From Stenotrophomonas maltophilia (lineage in GTDB: Bacteria; Pseudomonadota; Gammaproteobacteria; Xanthomonadales; Xanthomonadaceae), in NCBI GenBank assembly GCA_002363385.1, contig DEVL01000003.1:971220-1035219 (forward strand): a stretch of 64,000 nt of DNA, given 5' to 3'. The notes under the pieces were generated by a model, which was not told the DNA's origin, ran no database searches, and saw nothing but the letters and a program-made list of their open reading frames with translations. Positions within the stretch are counted from its first letter, which is position 1. Every line of letters starts with the position of its first letter. Shown piece after piece: positions 1 to 9,500 of this stretch. Both the position numbers and the translations under genes were made by a program.

Positions 1-3000
1 CACGGCCTGTTCGCACGCCAGGCCGACGGCCGCTGGCACAGCGTTCCGCTGCAGCACGATGGCGCGCCGGTGAACCGGATCACCGCCTTGGTGGTCGATC
101 GCCAGGGGCGGCTCTGGGTCGGCACGCCGCATGCCCTCATGCGCCGCGATGGCGTACGGTTCACCGCCCTGCCGCTGCCGGCAGGCGATCACCAGGGCCT
201 TGCAACGCTGTGGGCCGATCCGCAGGGCGGCGTCTGGGGACATACCTGTTGCGATGTGCTCGGCTGGGGCGAGGACGGCGCACGCATTCCATCGCCCCCG
301 CAGCGGGGCATGCCGGTGCTGCGCAGCACCGAGGGTGAGCTGTGGACGACCGGCCCGACCGGATTGGTCCGGCATCGTATTGGCGACACCGCACAGCCGG
401 TGCCGCTCCCCGGGCACGACGGCACACCGGTCCGCACGCGGGTGGTGACGGCCTTCCAGGACCGTCTGGGTGGATTGTGGTGGGCAGGGCAGGTTCAAGG
501 CCTGTGGCATCTGCCTGCACGCTGGCGCCAGTTCGCGCGGCTCCCGGCGGCCGGCAACGGCAGCCCTGGAGTGGAGAGCGGGCACGTGTGGGCAGTGGCG
601 CCCTCGCGCGGTGAGCGGTTGTGGGTCGCTACGGATGGCGGGCATGTGCAGCGTGTGGATCTGCGCACCGGCACCAGCCGGCTGAGCATCCACTACAGGC
701 CCGAAGGCATGCGGCAGGCGGCAGTCGGCATGGCCGAGGATCTGCGCGGCCGTCTGTGGTTGGCCAGCGGCAACACGCTCTCCCGCTACGAACCCACCAC
801 CGGCGGGATGCGGCACTGGCTGCTGGATCTGGGCAGCACCGCAGGTGGTGTGGATCTGAAGGCATGCAACGATGGTTCGCTGTGGTTGGCCCGGGTGGAC
901 CGGATACAACGGCGCGATGCCGATGGCGTGCTTCAACTGTCAGCGGTACCGCAGACGCTGGGGTTGGTGCCGCCCGCTGCGGGGCCACAGTTGCTGTGTG
1001 GTGAGGACGGCTCGCTGTGGGCGACCGATCGCGCCGGTATCAAGCGCTGGCTGCCGGCGCAGGAGCGTTTCGCGGCGGTCGTCGGCGGTCCGGTCGAGGA
1101 GGTGGGTGCCATTGCCCACGGGCGGGATGACCACTACTGGGCCAGCAGCCCCGGTGTGCTGCGCCGCTATCGCTGGGATGGGCAGCAGTTGCGTAAAACC
1201 CACAGCTTCAGCGCGGTGCATGGCTATCCGCAACTGTTGGTGCGGGCGCTGACGGTGGATGAACATGGCGTTGCCTGGGCGGGGGCCGCACGCGGATTGA
1301 TCCGGGTCGATCCACACGGAGGCGGCGTCCGCCAGTTCGGCAGCGACGATGGCCTGCCCGCGCATGCGGTACTGCCCCGGCGGCTGATACGCACACCTGG
1401 CGGGCGCGTCGCTGCGGCCGTACACGAAGGCGGGCTGTTGCTGTTCGAGCCGGGCGCGGTCCAGGCCCCGGCACGCATGCCCGGCCTGGTGGTTCACGCG
1501 ATCACGGCCCGGCGAGGCACCCGCCAGATCAGCTTGCCGGCCGGCACTGCGCCGGTGCCGCTCTCCGGTGCTGACCGACATATCCGGGTGGCGGTGCGGC
1601 TGTTGGGCGGCGCACCGACCAGTGTGCAATACCGGTTCCGGTTGCAGGGCCACGATGCGGATTGGGTGTACAGCGGATCGGCCGGGCAGCGTGTTTTCGA
1701 GCAATTGCCGGTGGGTCTGCATACGCTGGACGTGCAGGCGCGGAAGGGCGATGGCGACTGGTCGTCCATCCGGCACATCGCACTGCAGGTGTGTCCTGCC
1801 TGGTGGCAGACCCCTGTCACCCGTTGGAGCGCGGCTGCGGCCGGCGCAGCTCTGCTGTGGCTGGGTGCATGGGCAGCCCATGCGCGGCGCAGACGCCGGC
1901 AGTGCTGGCGCGCACTGCGCGAACGACAGCGCCAGGCCGAGCAGGCCTCACTGCAGCGCACGCGTTTTCTGACCGCGCTGGGGGCACGCATCCGTGTGCC
2001 GATGACCGCGGTGCTGGGCTGGAGTGAACTGTTGGCGCGCGCAGCCCTTGCGCCCGCCGAGCGCAGCCGGGTTGAGAGCATTCGTCAGGCCGGCGGCCAT
2101 CTGCTGCGGTTGATGGATGACGCACTTGATCTGGCCTGCATCGAATCCGGACGACTGCAACCGCAGGCGGCGCCGTTCCTGCTGCAGCCGCTGCTCGAAG
2201 CGGTCCATGCCCTGTTGCTGCCGGTGGCACAGCGCAAGGGGCTGGTGCTGGCGTGGCGCAGCACGCTGCCGGCGTCTGCACGCTTCAACGGTGATGCTCG
2301 GTATCTGCGTCAGATCCTGCTCAACCTGCTGGGCAATGCGCTCAAGTTCACCGGACACGGTACGGTTCGGCTGGAGGTGCGCGCTGGCCGCCAGGGCGAA
2401 GGGATCATGCTGCAGGTGATCGATACCGGCCCGGGGATGAGTGCGACGCAGTGCGCGCGTCTGTTCCAGCCGTTTGAACAGGCTAATGGCGCGCAGACGT
2501 TGGCGCGCTTCGGGGGCAGTGGCCTGGGCCTGTCCATCTCGCGCGATCTGGCGCGGGCGATGGGCGGCGATATCGACGTGTCGAGCCGGCCGGGCAAGGG
2601 GACGTCTTTCCGGGTCCTGCTGCCGCTGCCGTGCTGCCCTGCGGCCCTGCCGGAGCCGGTGATCCCTGACGTCGTTGGCCAAGGGCCCGAGGACAACCTC
2701 CGTGTGCTGCTGGTGTTGCCGACTACCTCCGTGGCCGAGGTGCTGCAGGCGTTGCTGGCCTCGATGGGGCACGCGGTGGCGACGGCAAGCAGCATTGATG
2801 ACGCTGCCGCTGCATCGGTGGGCGACGCGCGCTGGGATCTGGTCGTCAGTGATCCTGACCTGTATCTGGGCGCGGAGCGCAGCGCCGTGGCATTGCAGCG
2901 CCGATGGCCCGGCATTCCGCGCCTGGCGCTGACCCCGCGCGCGGACATGGCGGCCGAGCGTGACGCGGCGGCCGCCGGGTTCGATCTGTTCCTGCGGCTG

Positions 3001-3057
3001 CCGGCGAGCCGGGAGCGGCTGGCGGCGTGCCTGGCGCAATGCCGGAGGCGCGCATGA
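1..3057 (+). CDS. Hybrid sensor histidine kinase with propeller sensor, phospho-acceptor His missing (5' partial)
   Basis: The reading frame is open from the first base, so the start lies outside the window; the GTG at 70 is an internal codon. Order: two-component-regulator propeller repeats (about nt 1-1490, recurring GxLWxGT-type blades), a Y_Y_Y domain (about 1545-1790), one membrane segment (about 1800-1890), a HisKA-like helix pair (about 1945-2160), an ATPase domain (about 2290-2630) and a receiver-like domain (about 2698-3050). The ATPase is intact: N-box LLNLLGNALKFT, G1 DTGPG, G2 GGSGLGL. The H-box, however, reads LGARIRVPM, where the third kinase of this cluster has LGHEVRTPM; the acceptor His is Ala (codon 1984-1986). 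The receiver keeps an aligned Asp (VSDPDL) but has lost the acidic pair (LLVLP for LLVED) and the conserved Lys (FLRLP for FLRKP). Autophosphorylation in cis looks impossible. The stop overlaps an ATG of the next gene (ATGA at 3054). Confidence 0.9.
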   Translation, partial: HGLFARQADGRWHSVPLQHDGAPVNRITALVVDRQGRLWVGTPHALMRRDGVRFTALPLPAGDHQGLATLWADPQGGVWGHTCCDVLGWGEDGARIPSPPQRGMPVLRSTEGELWTTGPTGLVRHRIGDTAQPVPLPGHDGTPVRTRVVTAFQDRLGGLWWAGQVQGLWHLPARWRQFARLPAAGNGSPGVESGHVWAVAPSRGERLWVATDGGHVQRVDLRTGTSRLSIHYRPEGMRQAAVGMAEDLRGRLWLASGNTLSRYEPTTGGMRHWLLDLGSTAGGVDLKACNDGSLWLARVDRIQRRDADGVLQLSAVPQTLGLVPPAAGPQLLCGEDGSLWATDRAGIKRWLPAQERFAAVVGGPVEEVGAIAHGRDDHYWASSPGVLRRYRWDGQQLRKTHSFSAVHGYPQLLVRALTVDEHGVAWAGAARGLIRVDPHGGGVRQFGSDDGLPAHAVLPRRLIRTPGGRVAAAVHEGGLLLFEPGAVQAPARMPGLVVHAITARRGTRQISLPAGTAPVPLSGADRHIRVAVRLLGGAPTSVQYRFRLQGHDADWVYSGSAGQRVFEQLPVGLHTLDVQARKGDGDWSSIRHIALQVCPAWWQTPVTRWSAAAAGAALLWLGAWAAHARRRRRQCWRALRERQRQAEQASLQRTRFLTALGARIRVPMTAVLGWSELLARAALAPAERSRVESIRQAGGHLLRLMDDALDLACIESGRLQPQAAPFLLQPLLEAVHALLLPVAQRKGLVLAWRSTLPASARFNGDARYLRQILLNLLGNALKFTGHGTVRLEVRAGRQGEGIMLQVIDTGPGMSATQCARLFQPFEQANGAQTLARFGGSGLGLSISRDLARAMGGDIDVSSRPGKGTSFRVLLPLPCCPAALPEPVIPDVVGQGPEDNLRVLLVLPTTSVAEVLQALLASMGHAVATASSIDDAAAASVGDARWDLVVSDPDLYLGAERSAVALQRRWPGIPRLALTPRADMAAERDAAAAGFDLFLRLPASRERLAACLAQCRRRA

Positions 3058-3071
3058 GCAGGGAGGTGCCG

Positions 3072-6000
3072 ATGCGATGGGGGTGCGTCGTGCTTGGCTG
3101 GCTGTTGTCATGGGTTCCGGTGCTGGCACTGTGCAGTCCCGCACAGCGCATTACCACGGCCGACGGCCTGCCCGCCAACGAGGTGAACCAGGTCGTTGAA
3201 GATCGCCACGGCTACCTCTGGTTTGCAACTGCCGATGGCTTGGCCCGGCATGACGGCAGCGGCTTCCGCGTGTGGCGCATGGAGCATGGATTGGCCGACA
3301 ACGACGTGCGGAGCCTGGCACTGGATGGGCAGGACCAGCTCTGGATCGGCACTGGCAATGGCTATCTGCAGCGCCTGTCGGCGGACCGGCAGCATCTGGC
3401 GCGCTGGGCAGGCCCGCGCGCCCAGGCGGCTGCCGCCAGCCCGGTGCTCGCGGTGCAGCCGCTGGTTGATGGCAGCGTCTGGTTCGGGACCCGCGATGCG
3501 GGTGCCTATCGGCTGGGCGGCGATGGGCGTCTGCGCCAGTTTCTGCCGACGGCCGATGGCCGTGGCCTGCCATCGGCCCGCGTGGACCAGCTGGTTGCAG
3601 ATGCCGCCGGGGGCGTGTGGCTCGGCACGGCTGCCGGTCTGGCGCGCTGGCAGGACGACAGGTTCCAGCCGCCGGACATGCTCGGTGCGAATGCGCTGCC
3701 GGTGACCGCGCTGGGGCTCGACGCACAGGGGGCGTTGTGGTCCAGCACTTCCGTGGGCACCGACGTCCGTCAGCTGCCGTCGTTGCAGCCGGATGCGGGA
3801 CGGGCTCACGCAGGCCACCGTTGGCTGGGTCACAGCCGGGACGGCGGGCAATGGTTCTCCGATGGGATGCGGGTGTGGTGGCAGGACCGGTCGGGGCAAC
3901 ACACCCATGCGATCGCGTTGCCTGGATTGGACCGACGCACCCGTCCAGGCATCGCGCGCGTGGTGGAAGATCGCCAGGGCCGGGCCTGGCTGCTCGGCAG
4001 CCATCAAGGCCTGTGGCGCCTCGGCGCGCAATGGCGGCATGTCCAGCGGTTCACGGCCCCGGTCAGCCAGGGCGCCGCCGCAGCGGCCGGCCTGGCTGCC
4101 GCGGCGGACGGTACGGCGTGGCAGGCGCGGGGCGGTTGGCTGACCAGGGTGTCGCCGACATCCGGATTCGACCGGCTGCGCTGGCCGTATGCGCATGATC
4201 CGGCGCGGACCGATCGCCACGCCGTGGCGGACGATGGTCGCGGCCAAGTGTGGGTGTTCGCCGCACCATGGCTGACCCGCATCGATGCCACACGGGGCCC
4301 TCAGCAGCACTGGCGCGTGGCCGACGAACACGGCGCACTCCCCGACCCGCCATCAGGCGGCCACGCCGTGCTGCGCATCTGTGGTGACCATCTCTGGCTC
4401 GCCGGCCTGGGGCGGCTTGAACAGCGCACCAGGGCCGGCACCGTGCTCGGCACCTGGTCCTACGATGCGGTGCAGTTACGTCCGGGGGGCGCGCCCTTCG
4501 TTCTGCACTGTGATGCGACGGAACAGATGTGGCTGGGCGACCGGGATGGACTCAAGCGGTGGCAACCGGCCGTTGGACGCTTCGTTCCCGTGCCCGGTGC
4601 GGCCCGGCGGCAGGCCGGCGCGCTGCATGTGGCAGCCGATGGACGGCTCTGGGTGGCCGATGCAGAGGGCTGGGTGGCGTACCGGGACGACGCCGGCCGC
4701 CTGCAACGGTCGCACCAGTTCGATGCGGCCCAGGGGCTTCCAGCGGTACTACCGCGCGGTCTGGTCGACGCTGGCGACGGAACATTGTGGGCCACCACCG
4801 CACGCGGTGTGGTGAGTCTGCAGCCGGACCAGCGCCGCATCCGGCTGTACACCGCCGAGGATGGAATGCCGATGATGGTCCTGGCCAGCGACCTGATCGT
4901 AGCAGGCCAATACCTCATGGCGATGGGAGTGGACGGCGATCTGCTGGTGCTCGATCCGGCAGGAATGGCGGCTGCCACGGTGCCGCCGATGCTGGTCATC
5001 GACCGGGTGCAGGTGCGTCGACACGGGCGCTGGATCGAGCTGCCTGCAGCCGACCCGCTACGGCTCAATGCCGATGATCGCGACATCCAACTTTCGGCGC
5101 GCCTGCTCACCGGCGGTCAGGGTGGGGTGAGTGACTACCGGTTCCGTCTGCGCGGCGAAGACCCGGACTGGGTCCGCGCGGGGCAGCGCGGCACACGCGG
5201 ATTCCCACGGCTGCCACCGGGCGAGCACGTGCTGGAGTACCAGGCTCGCGGCGTGGATGGCCGCTGGTCGCCACTGCAGTCCACCCGGCTGCAGGTGGCC
5301 TACAGCGGCTGGTCGCATCCGGGGGCCTGGGCATTGCTGCTGCTGGCAACACTGGGGGCGGTGATGCTCATCGCGTGGCAGGTGCGTCGTCACTGTGCCA
5401 GACACCTCGCACGCCAACGCGCCGCGCGGCGGCAGGCGCGTGCCGAACAGGCTGCCCAGGCCAAGGCGCGTTATCTGGCCACCCTCGGCCATGAGATACG
5501 GACCCCGTTGACCGGCGTTCTGGGAATGAGTGAACTGCTGTTGACGGCGTCGTTGCCACCGCCGGCGCTTGCGCAGGTGCTGCATATCCAGCAGGGAGGG
5601 CGCGACCTGCTGGAGGTGGTGGATGCCGCGTTGCAGAACGCACGCCTACAGGCCGGCAAGCTGCCGCTGCAGCCACGCTGCTTCGACATCGCCGCGTGGT
5701 TGGACGACCTCCACGTGACCCTGGAACGCGTGATGGCCCCGCACGATTGTGCGCTCACCGTGTCCCGGCAGCTTCCGGCCGGGGCACACGGCGAAGGCGA
5801 TCCGGAGCGCGTGCATCACGTGCTGGAGAGCCTGCTGCTGGCGCTTGCCGCGCATGTCAGTGCGGCGCGGATCGTGCTGCGCGCAGCGTCGCTGCCGGGG
5901 CGCGCCGGGTTGGTGATCGATGTGATCATCACCGTCGGCGCAGGTCCGGCGCCAGCGCTGTCGACGCTGCGCGACGCGCTGGCCGACACTGACATCCTGA

Positions 6001-6485
6001 TGCGGGCCCTGCATGGCCGGCTGCACGTGTCTGCGCGCTACGACCATACCTGGCAGGCGGCGCTCAGCCTGCCACTGCCCTGGGCAACGCGTGACCCCAT
6101 CGTCGCGCACGCCTCCCTAGCCGATGCGCTGCAGGTTCTGCTGGTGGAAGACGATCCGCTTGTTGCCGAGGTGATCTGCGGGCTTCTGCGGGTACAGGGC
6201 CACGCCGTGAACCATGCAGCCCACGCCCTCGCCGCCCTGTCGCGGCTGGCGGAGGCCGGGACGCAGTTGATCCTGCTGGATCTGGATCTGCCCGGAATCG
6301 ATGGGCTGTCGCTGCTGCGGTTGATCCGCCAGCAGGGGCATTGCCAGCCGGTCCTGGTGGTTACCGCGCGCCGCGATCCGGACCTGGTCGCACAGGTCAC
6401 ACTGGCCGGCGCGGAGGGCCTGCTGCACAAACCCTTGGCCGGCGATGCACTGCAGGCGGCGTTACGGCGGGTACGACCGTGTTGA
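3072..6485 (+). CDS. Hybrid sensor kinase paralogue with intact His and receiver but degenerate ATP-binding domain
   Basis: About 1137 aa. Start ATG 3072 is chosen because GGGAGG (3061-3066) sits 5 nt upstream; an in-frame ATG at 3054 overlaps the previous stop and is the alternative. A signal peptide (residues 1-21) precedes propeller repeats (about 25-640), a Y_Y_Y domain (about 670-740), a membrane segment (about 750-770), HisKA (about 795-870) and a receiver (about 1020-1137). The H-box is canonical (LGHEIRTPLTGVLGMSELL, His807). The receiver has LLVEDD, Asp1070 in LLDLDLPG, and Lys in LHKPL. The ATPase region between them (about nt 5790-6090) is eroded: the N-box Asn is gone (VLESLLLALAAHV), G1 reads TVGAGPA, and the G2 GxGLGL loop with its surroundings is deleted. 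The frame is continuous, so this is not a fresh frameshift. It probably depends on another kinase for phosphate, with the upstream overlapping gene as prime candidate. Confidence 0.9.
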   Translation: MRWGCVVLGWLLSWVPVLALCSPAQRITTADGLPANEVNQVVEDRHGYLWFATADGLARHDGSGFRVWRMEHGLADNDVRSLALDGQDQLWIGTGNGYLQRLSADRQHLARWAGPRAQAAAASPVLAVQPLVDGSVWFGTRDAGAYRLGGDGRLRQFLPTADGRGLPSARVDQLVADAAGGVWLGTAAGLARWQDDRFQPPDMLGANALPVTALGLDAQGALWSSTSVGTDVRQLPSLQPDAGRAHAGHRWLGHSRDGGQWFSDGMRVWWQDRSGQHTHAIALPGLDRRTRPGIARVVEDRQGRAWLLGSHQGLWRLGAQWRHVQRFTAPVSQGAAAAAGLAAAADGTAWQARGGWLTRVSPTSGFDRLRWPYAHDPARTDRHAVADDGRGQVWVFAAPWLTRIDATRGPQQHWRVADEHGALPDPPSGGHAVLRICGDHLWLAGLGRLEQRTRAGTVLGTWSYDAVQLRPGGAPFVLHCDATEQMWLGDRDGLKRWQPAVGRFVPVPGAARRQAGALHVAADGRLWVADAEGWVAYRDDAGRLQRSHQFDAAQGLPAVLPRGLVDAGDGTLWATTARGVVSLQPDQRRIRLYTAEDGMPMMVLASDLIVAGQYLMAMGVDGDLLVLDPAGMAAATVPPMLVIDRVQVRRHGRWIELPAADPLRLNADDRDIQLSARLLTGGQGGVSDYRFRLRGEDPDWVRAGQRGTRGFPRLPPGEHVLEYQARGVDGRWSPLQSTRLQVAYSGWSHPGAWALLLLATLGAVMLIAWQVRRHCARHLARQRAARRQARAEQAAQAKARYLATLGHEIRTPLTGVLGMSELLLTASLPPPALAQVLHIQQGGRDLLEVVDAALQNARLQAGKLPLQPRCFDIAAWLDDLHVTLERVMAPHDCALTVSRQLPAGAHGEGDPERVHHVLESLLLALAAHVSAARIVLRAASLPGRAGLVIDVIITVGAGPAPALSTLRDALADTDILMRALHGRLHVSARYDHTWQAALSLPLPWATRDPIVAHASLADALQVLLVEDDPLVAEVICGLLRVQGHAVNHAAHALAALSRLAEAGTQLILLDLDLPGIDGLSLLRLIRQQGHCQPVLVVTARRDPDLVAQVTLAGAEGLLHKPLAGDALQAALRRVRPC

Positions 6486-6576
6486 GTGGATCGTGCCGGC
6501 GCAGGGAACCGTTTACTATGCGAGGCATTGCCGGGCGGCGGCAGGGGATCCACTGACAGACCCGGGAGAGCCATTG

Positions 6577-9500
6577 GTGTTGCGTGTGCTGTGGCCGTTG
6601 CTGATCGGCCTGTGTGTGCTCTGGTCGACCTGCGTGTCGGCCCAGCCGGTACCGCCGACGCCGCGGCAGCTCACCGTGTTCGATGGCCTGCCCTCCAATA
6701 CGGTCAACCGCATGGCCGAAGATCGCTTCGGCTATCTGTGGATCGCCACCAACGATGGCCTGGCCCGCTATGACGGCCGCAACTACCGCATCTGGCGTGC
6801 CGAGGACGGCCTGCGCGACAACCACGTCTGGACCGTGCACGTGGATGCGCGCAACCAGGTCTGGATCGGCACCGAAAATGCCGGGCTGGCGATGATGTCG
6901 GCCGATCGGCGCGAGATCCGCTTCTATGATCGCCACAGCCATCCGGAGATCGGCAGCAACACGATCTGGAGCCTGGCCTCCACGCCGGACGGGGCGATCT
7001 GGTTTGGGACCTACCAAGGCGGCCTGCATCGGCTGGATCGCGACGGCACGCTGACCCGTTACATGCCCGAAGCGGGCAACCCGCGCAGCCTGCCGGCGGC
7101 ATCGGTCGGGTATCTGACCACCACGCTCGATGGCAGCCTCTGGGTGGGCACCAAGGCCGGGCTGGCGCGCTGGACCGGCCAGGATTTCGATCCGGTCCCG
7201 GATGCGCAGTTGGCACCCCGGGTGATCAACGGCCTCACCGCCGAGCCGGATGGCAGCCTGTGGATCAGCAGCAATGCCGGGGTCACGGTGCGGCGGCCGG
7301 ACGGCCGTTTCGAACCAGCGCCGTGGAAGGTCACCGAGGGCGACCAGATCCTGGGCATGATGCTGCGCGATGAGCAGGGCGGTTACTGGCTCGACACCCG
7401 CTCCGGGCTGGGCCGGGCCATGAACAACCAGTACCAGCAGGTACCGCTGTACAGCGCGGTGGCGCGTGGGCAAGTGCGGCCCAACTGGACCGGTGCCTAC
7501 GAAGACCGCGAAGGCGGCATCTGGCTGGCCAGCACGAATGGTGGGCTGTGGCATCTGTTGCCGCGCTGGTGGCAATTCTCGGTACTGTCGCGGCTGGAGG
7601 ACGATCCGGCCTCATTGCGCAATGCCTATGTGCTCGGCATGGGCGCGGCAGCCGATGGCGGCGTGTGGACGGTCGGTACCCACGGTGCGTTGGACAAGTT
7701 CGATCCGGTGAGCGGCGAGATCCAGCAGCATCGCACCTGGGTGGATGGCACGCAGTGGCTGCAGTCGGTGCTGGAAGATCCCCGTGGGCAGGTCTGGATC
7801 GGCTCCTGGGACGCGCTGCTGCGGTACGACCCGAAGCAGGATCGGATGCAGCGCTGGGATCGGGACGCGGTGGTCGATGCAACGATGGAGGGCGCGATCG
7901 AATCGATGGCGCTGTGCGATGGCCAGCGGCTGTGGACGTCGTCGACGAGCGGGCTGCAGCAGCGCGATCTGGATGGGCGCGTGCTGCACCGGGTGACGCT
8001 GGGGCATGCCGGGCTGGCGGCTACCCAGATCGCGCAGGACATCCAGTGCGGTCCGCAGGACCGGCTCTGGGTGGGGACCGGGCAGGGGCTGCTGCACTGG
8101 GTGCCGGCGCGCTCCCGTTTTGAGCCCGTGCCCGGAGGGCCGGCCGGTGGCGTGCATGCGCTGGCCTTCGCGGCCGATGACAGCGTGTGGCTGTCAGAAG
8201 AAGGCAAACTCTCGCAGTATCGCTGGGACAGCGGGCGACTCACGCTGCAATCGGTGATCGGCAGCAGTGCCGGGTATCCCGAGGTGACCGCGACCGGGCT
8301 GGTCGTGGACCACCAGGGCGTGGTCTGGGCGGCGAATGCACGGGGGCTGATCCGCGTCGATCCGGTCACCGGCAGCGTGCGCCCGTACGGCGTGCATGAC
8401 GGCCTGCCCAGCCAGGAGTTCCGTCGCCGCACGCTGACGCTGACGCCGAGCGGGCGCATCGTCGGCGGCACCCCGGCCGGCGTGGTGGTGTTCGATCCGG
8501 AACAGGTCAAGCCGGCTACGCGTCGCGCCCCGCTCGTGATCGAACGGGTGGAAGTGCGTCGCGGTGAGAAGGTGCTCGACCTGACCCACGTAACACCGCT
8601 GGACATCGCCGATGGTGATCGCGATCTACGCATCGTGGCGCGGTTGCTGTCCTTCGCCGATTCCACCTCGAACAATTACCGCTACCGGCTGGCTGGCTAC
8701 GATCCTGACTGGGTGGAAGTGGGGCCGGCAGGCGAGCGTCTGTTCTCGCGCCTGCCGCCTGGTCGTTATCGATTGGAGGTGCAGGCGCGCTCGGCCGATC
8801 ACATCTGGTCGCGCGTGCAGGTGCTTGAGTTCCGCGTGCAGCCCCCGTGGTGGCGCAGCCTGACGGGATTGCTGCTGCTGACCTCGGCGGTGTTGCTGTT
8901 GCTGAGTCTGTTCGCGTGGCTGTACCGGCGCCGGTTGCAGCGCCGGCATGCGTACCAGCTGGCCCTGCAGAAGCAGGAGCTGGCCGAGCAGGCCTCGATG
9001 GCCAAGACCCGCTTCCTGGCCAACCTGGGGCACGAGGTACGCACGCCGATGACCGGCGTGCTGGGCATGAGTGAGCTGCTGCTGTCCTCGCCGTTGAATC
9101 CACAGCAGCGCAGTTACACCGAATCGATCCGGCACGCCGGCGAACATCTGCTGCATCTGGTCAACGATGCGCTGGACCTGGCGCGGATCGAATCCGGCCG
9201 GCTGGAGCTGCAGGCGCAGCCGTTCCACCTGCAGCGCCTGGTGGATGATGTGTGCACCTTGATGGCGGCACTGGCCGAGCAGAAGGGGCTGCATTTCGTG
9301 GTCGACAACGCGTTGCCGGTGGGCACCAGTACGGTGGGCGACGAACTGCGCGTGCGCCAGATCCTGCTCAATCTGCTGGGCAACGCGGTGAAGTTCACCA
9401 GCCATGGCGAAGTACGCCTGATCGTGCGCGGGATCACCGCCGAACGGGGCCTGCATATCGAGGTGGCAGACACCGGACCGGGCATCAGCAGTGATCAGCA

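Noticed and set aside
6482..6519. Promoter for the third kinase (TACTAT at 6514)
   Set aside because: The only candidate -35 words give 15 or 26 bp spacing, so support is too weak to annotate.
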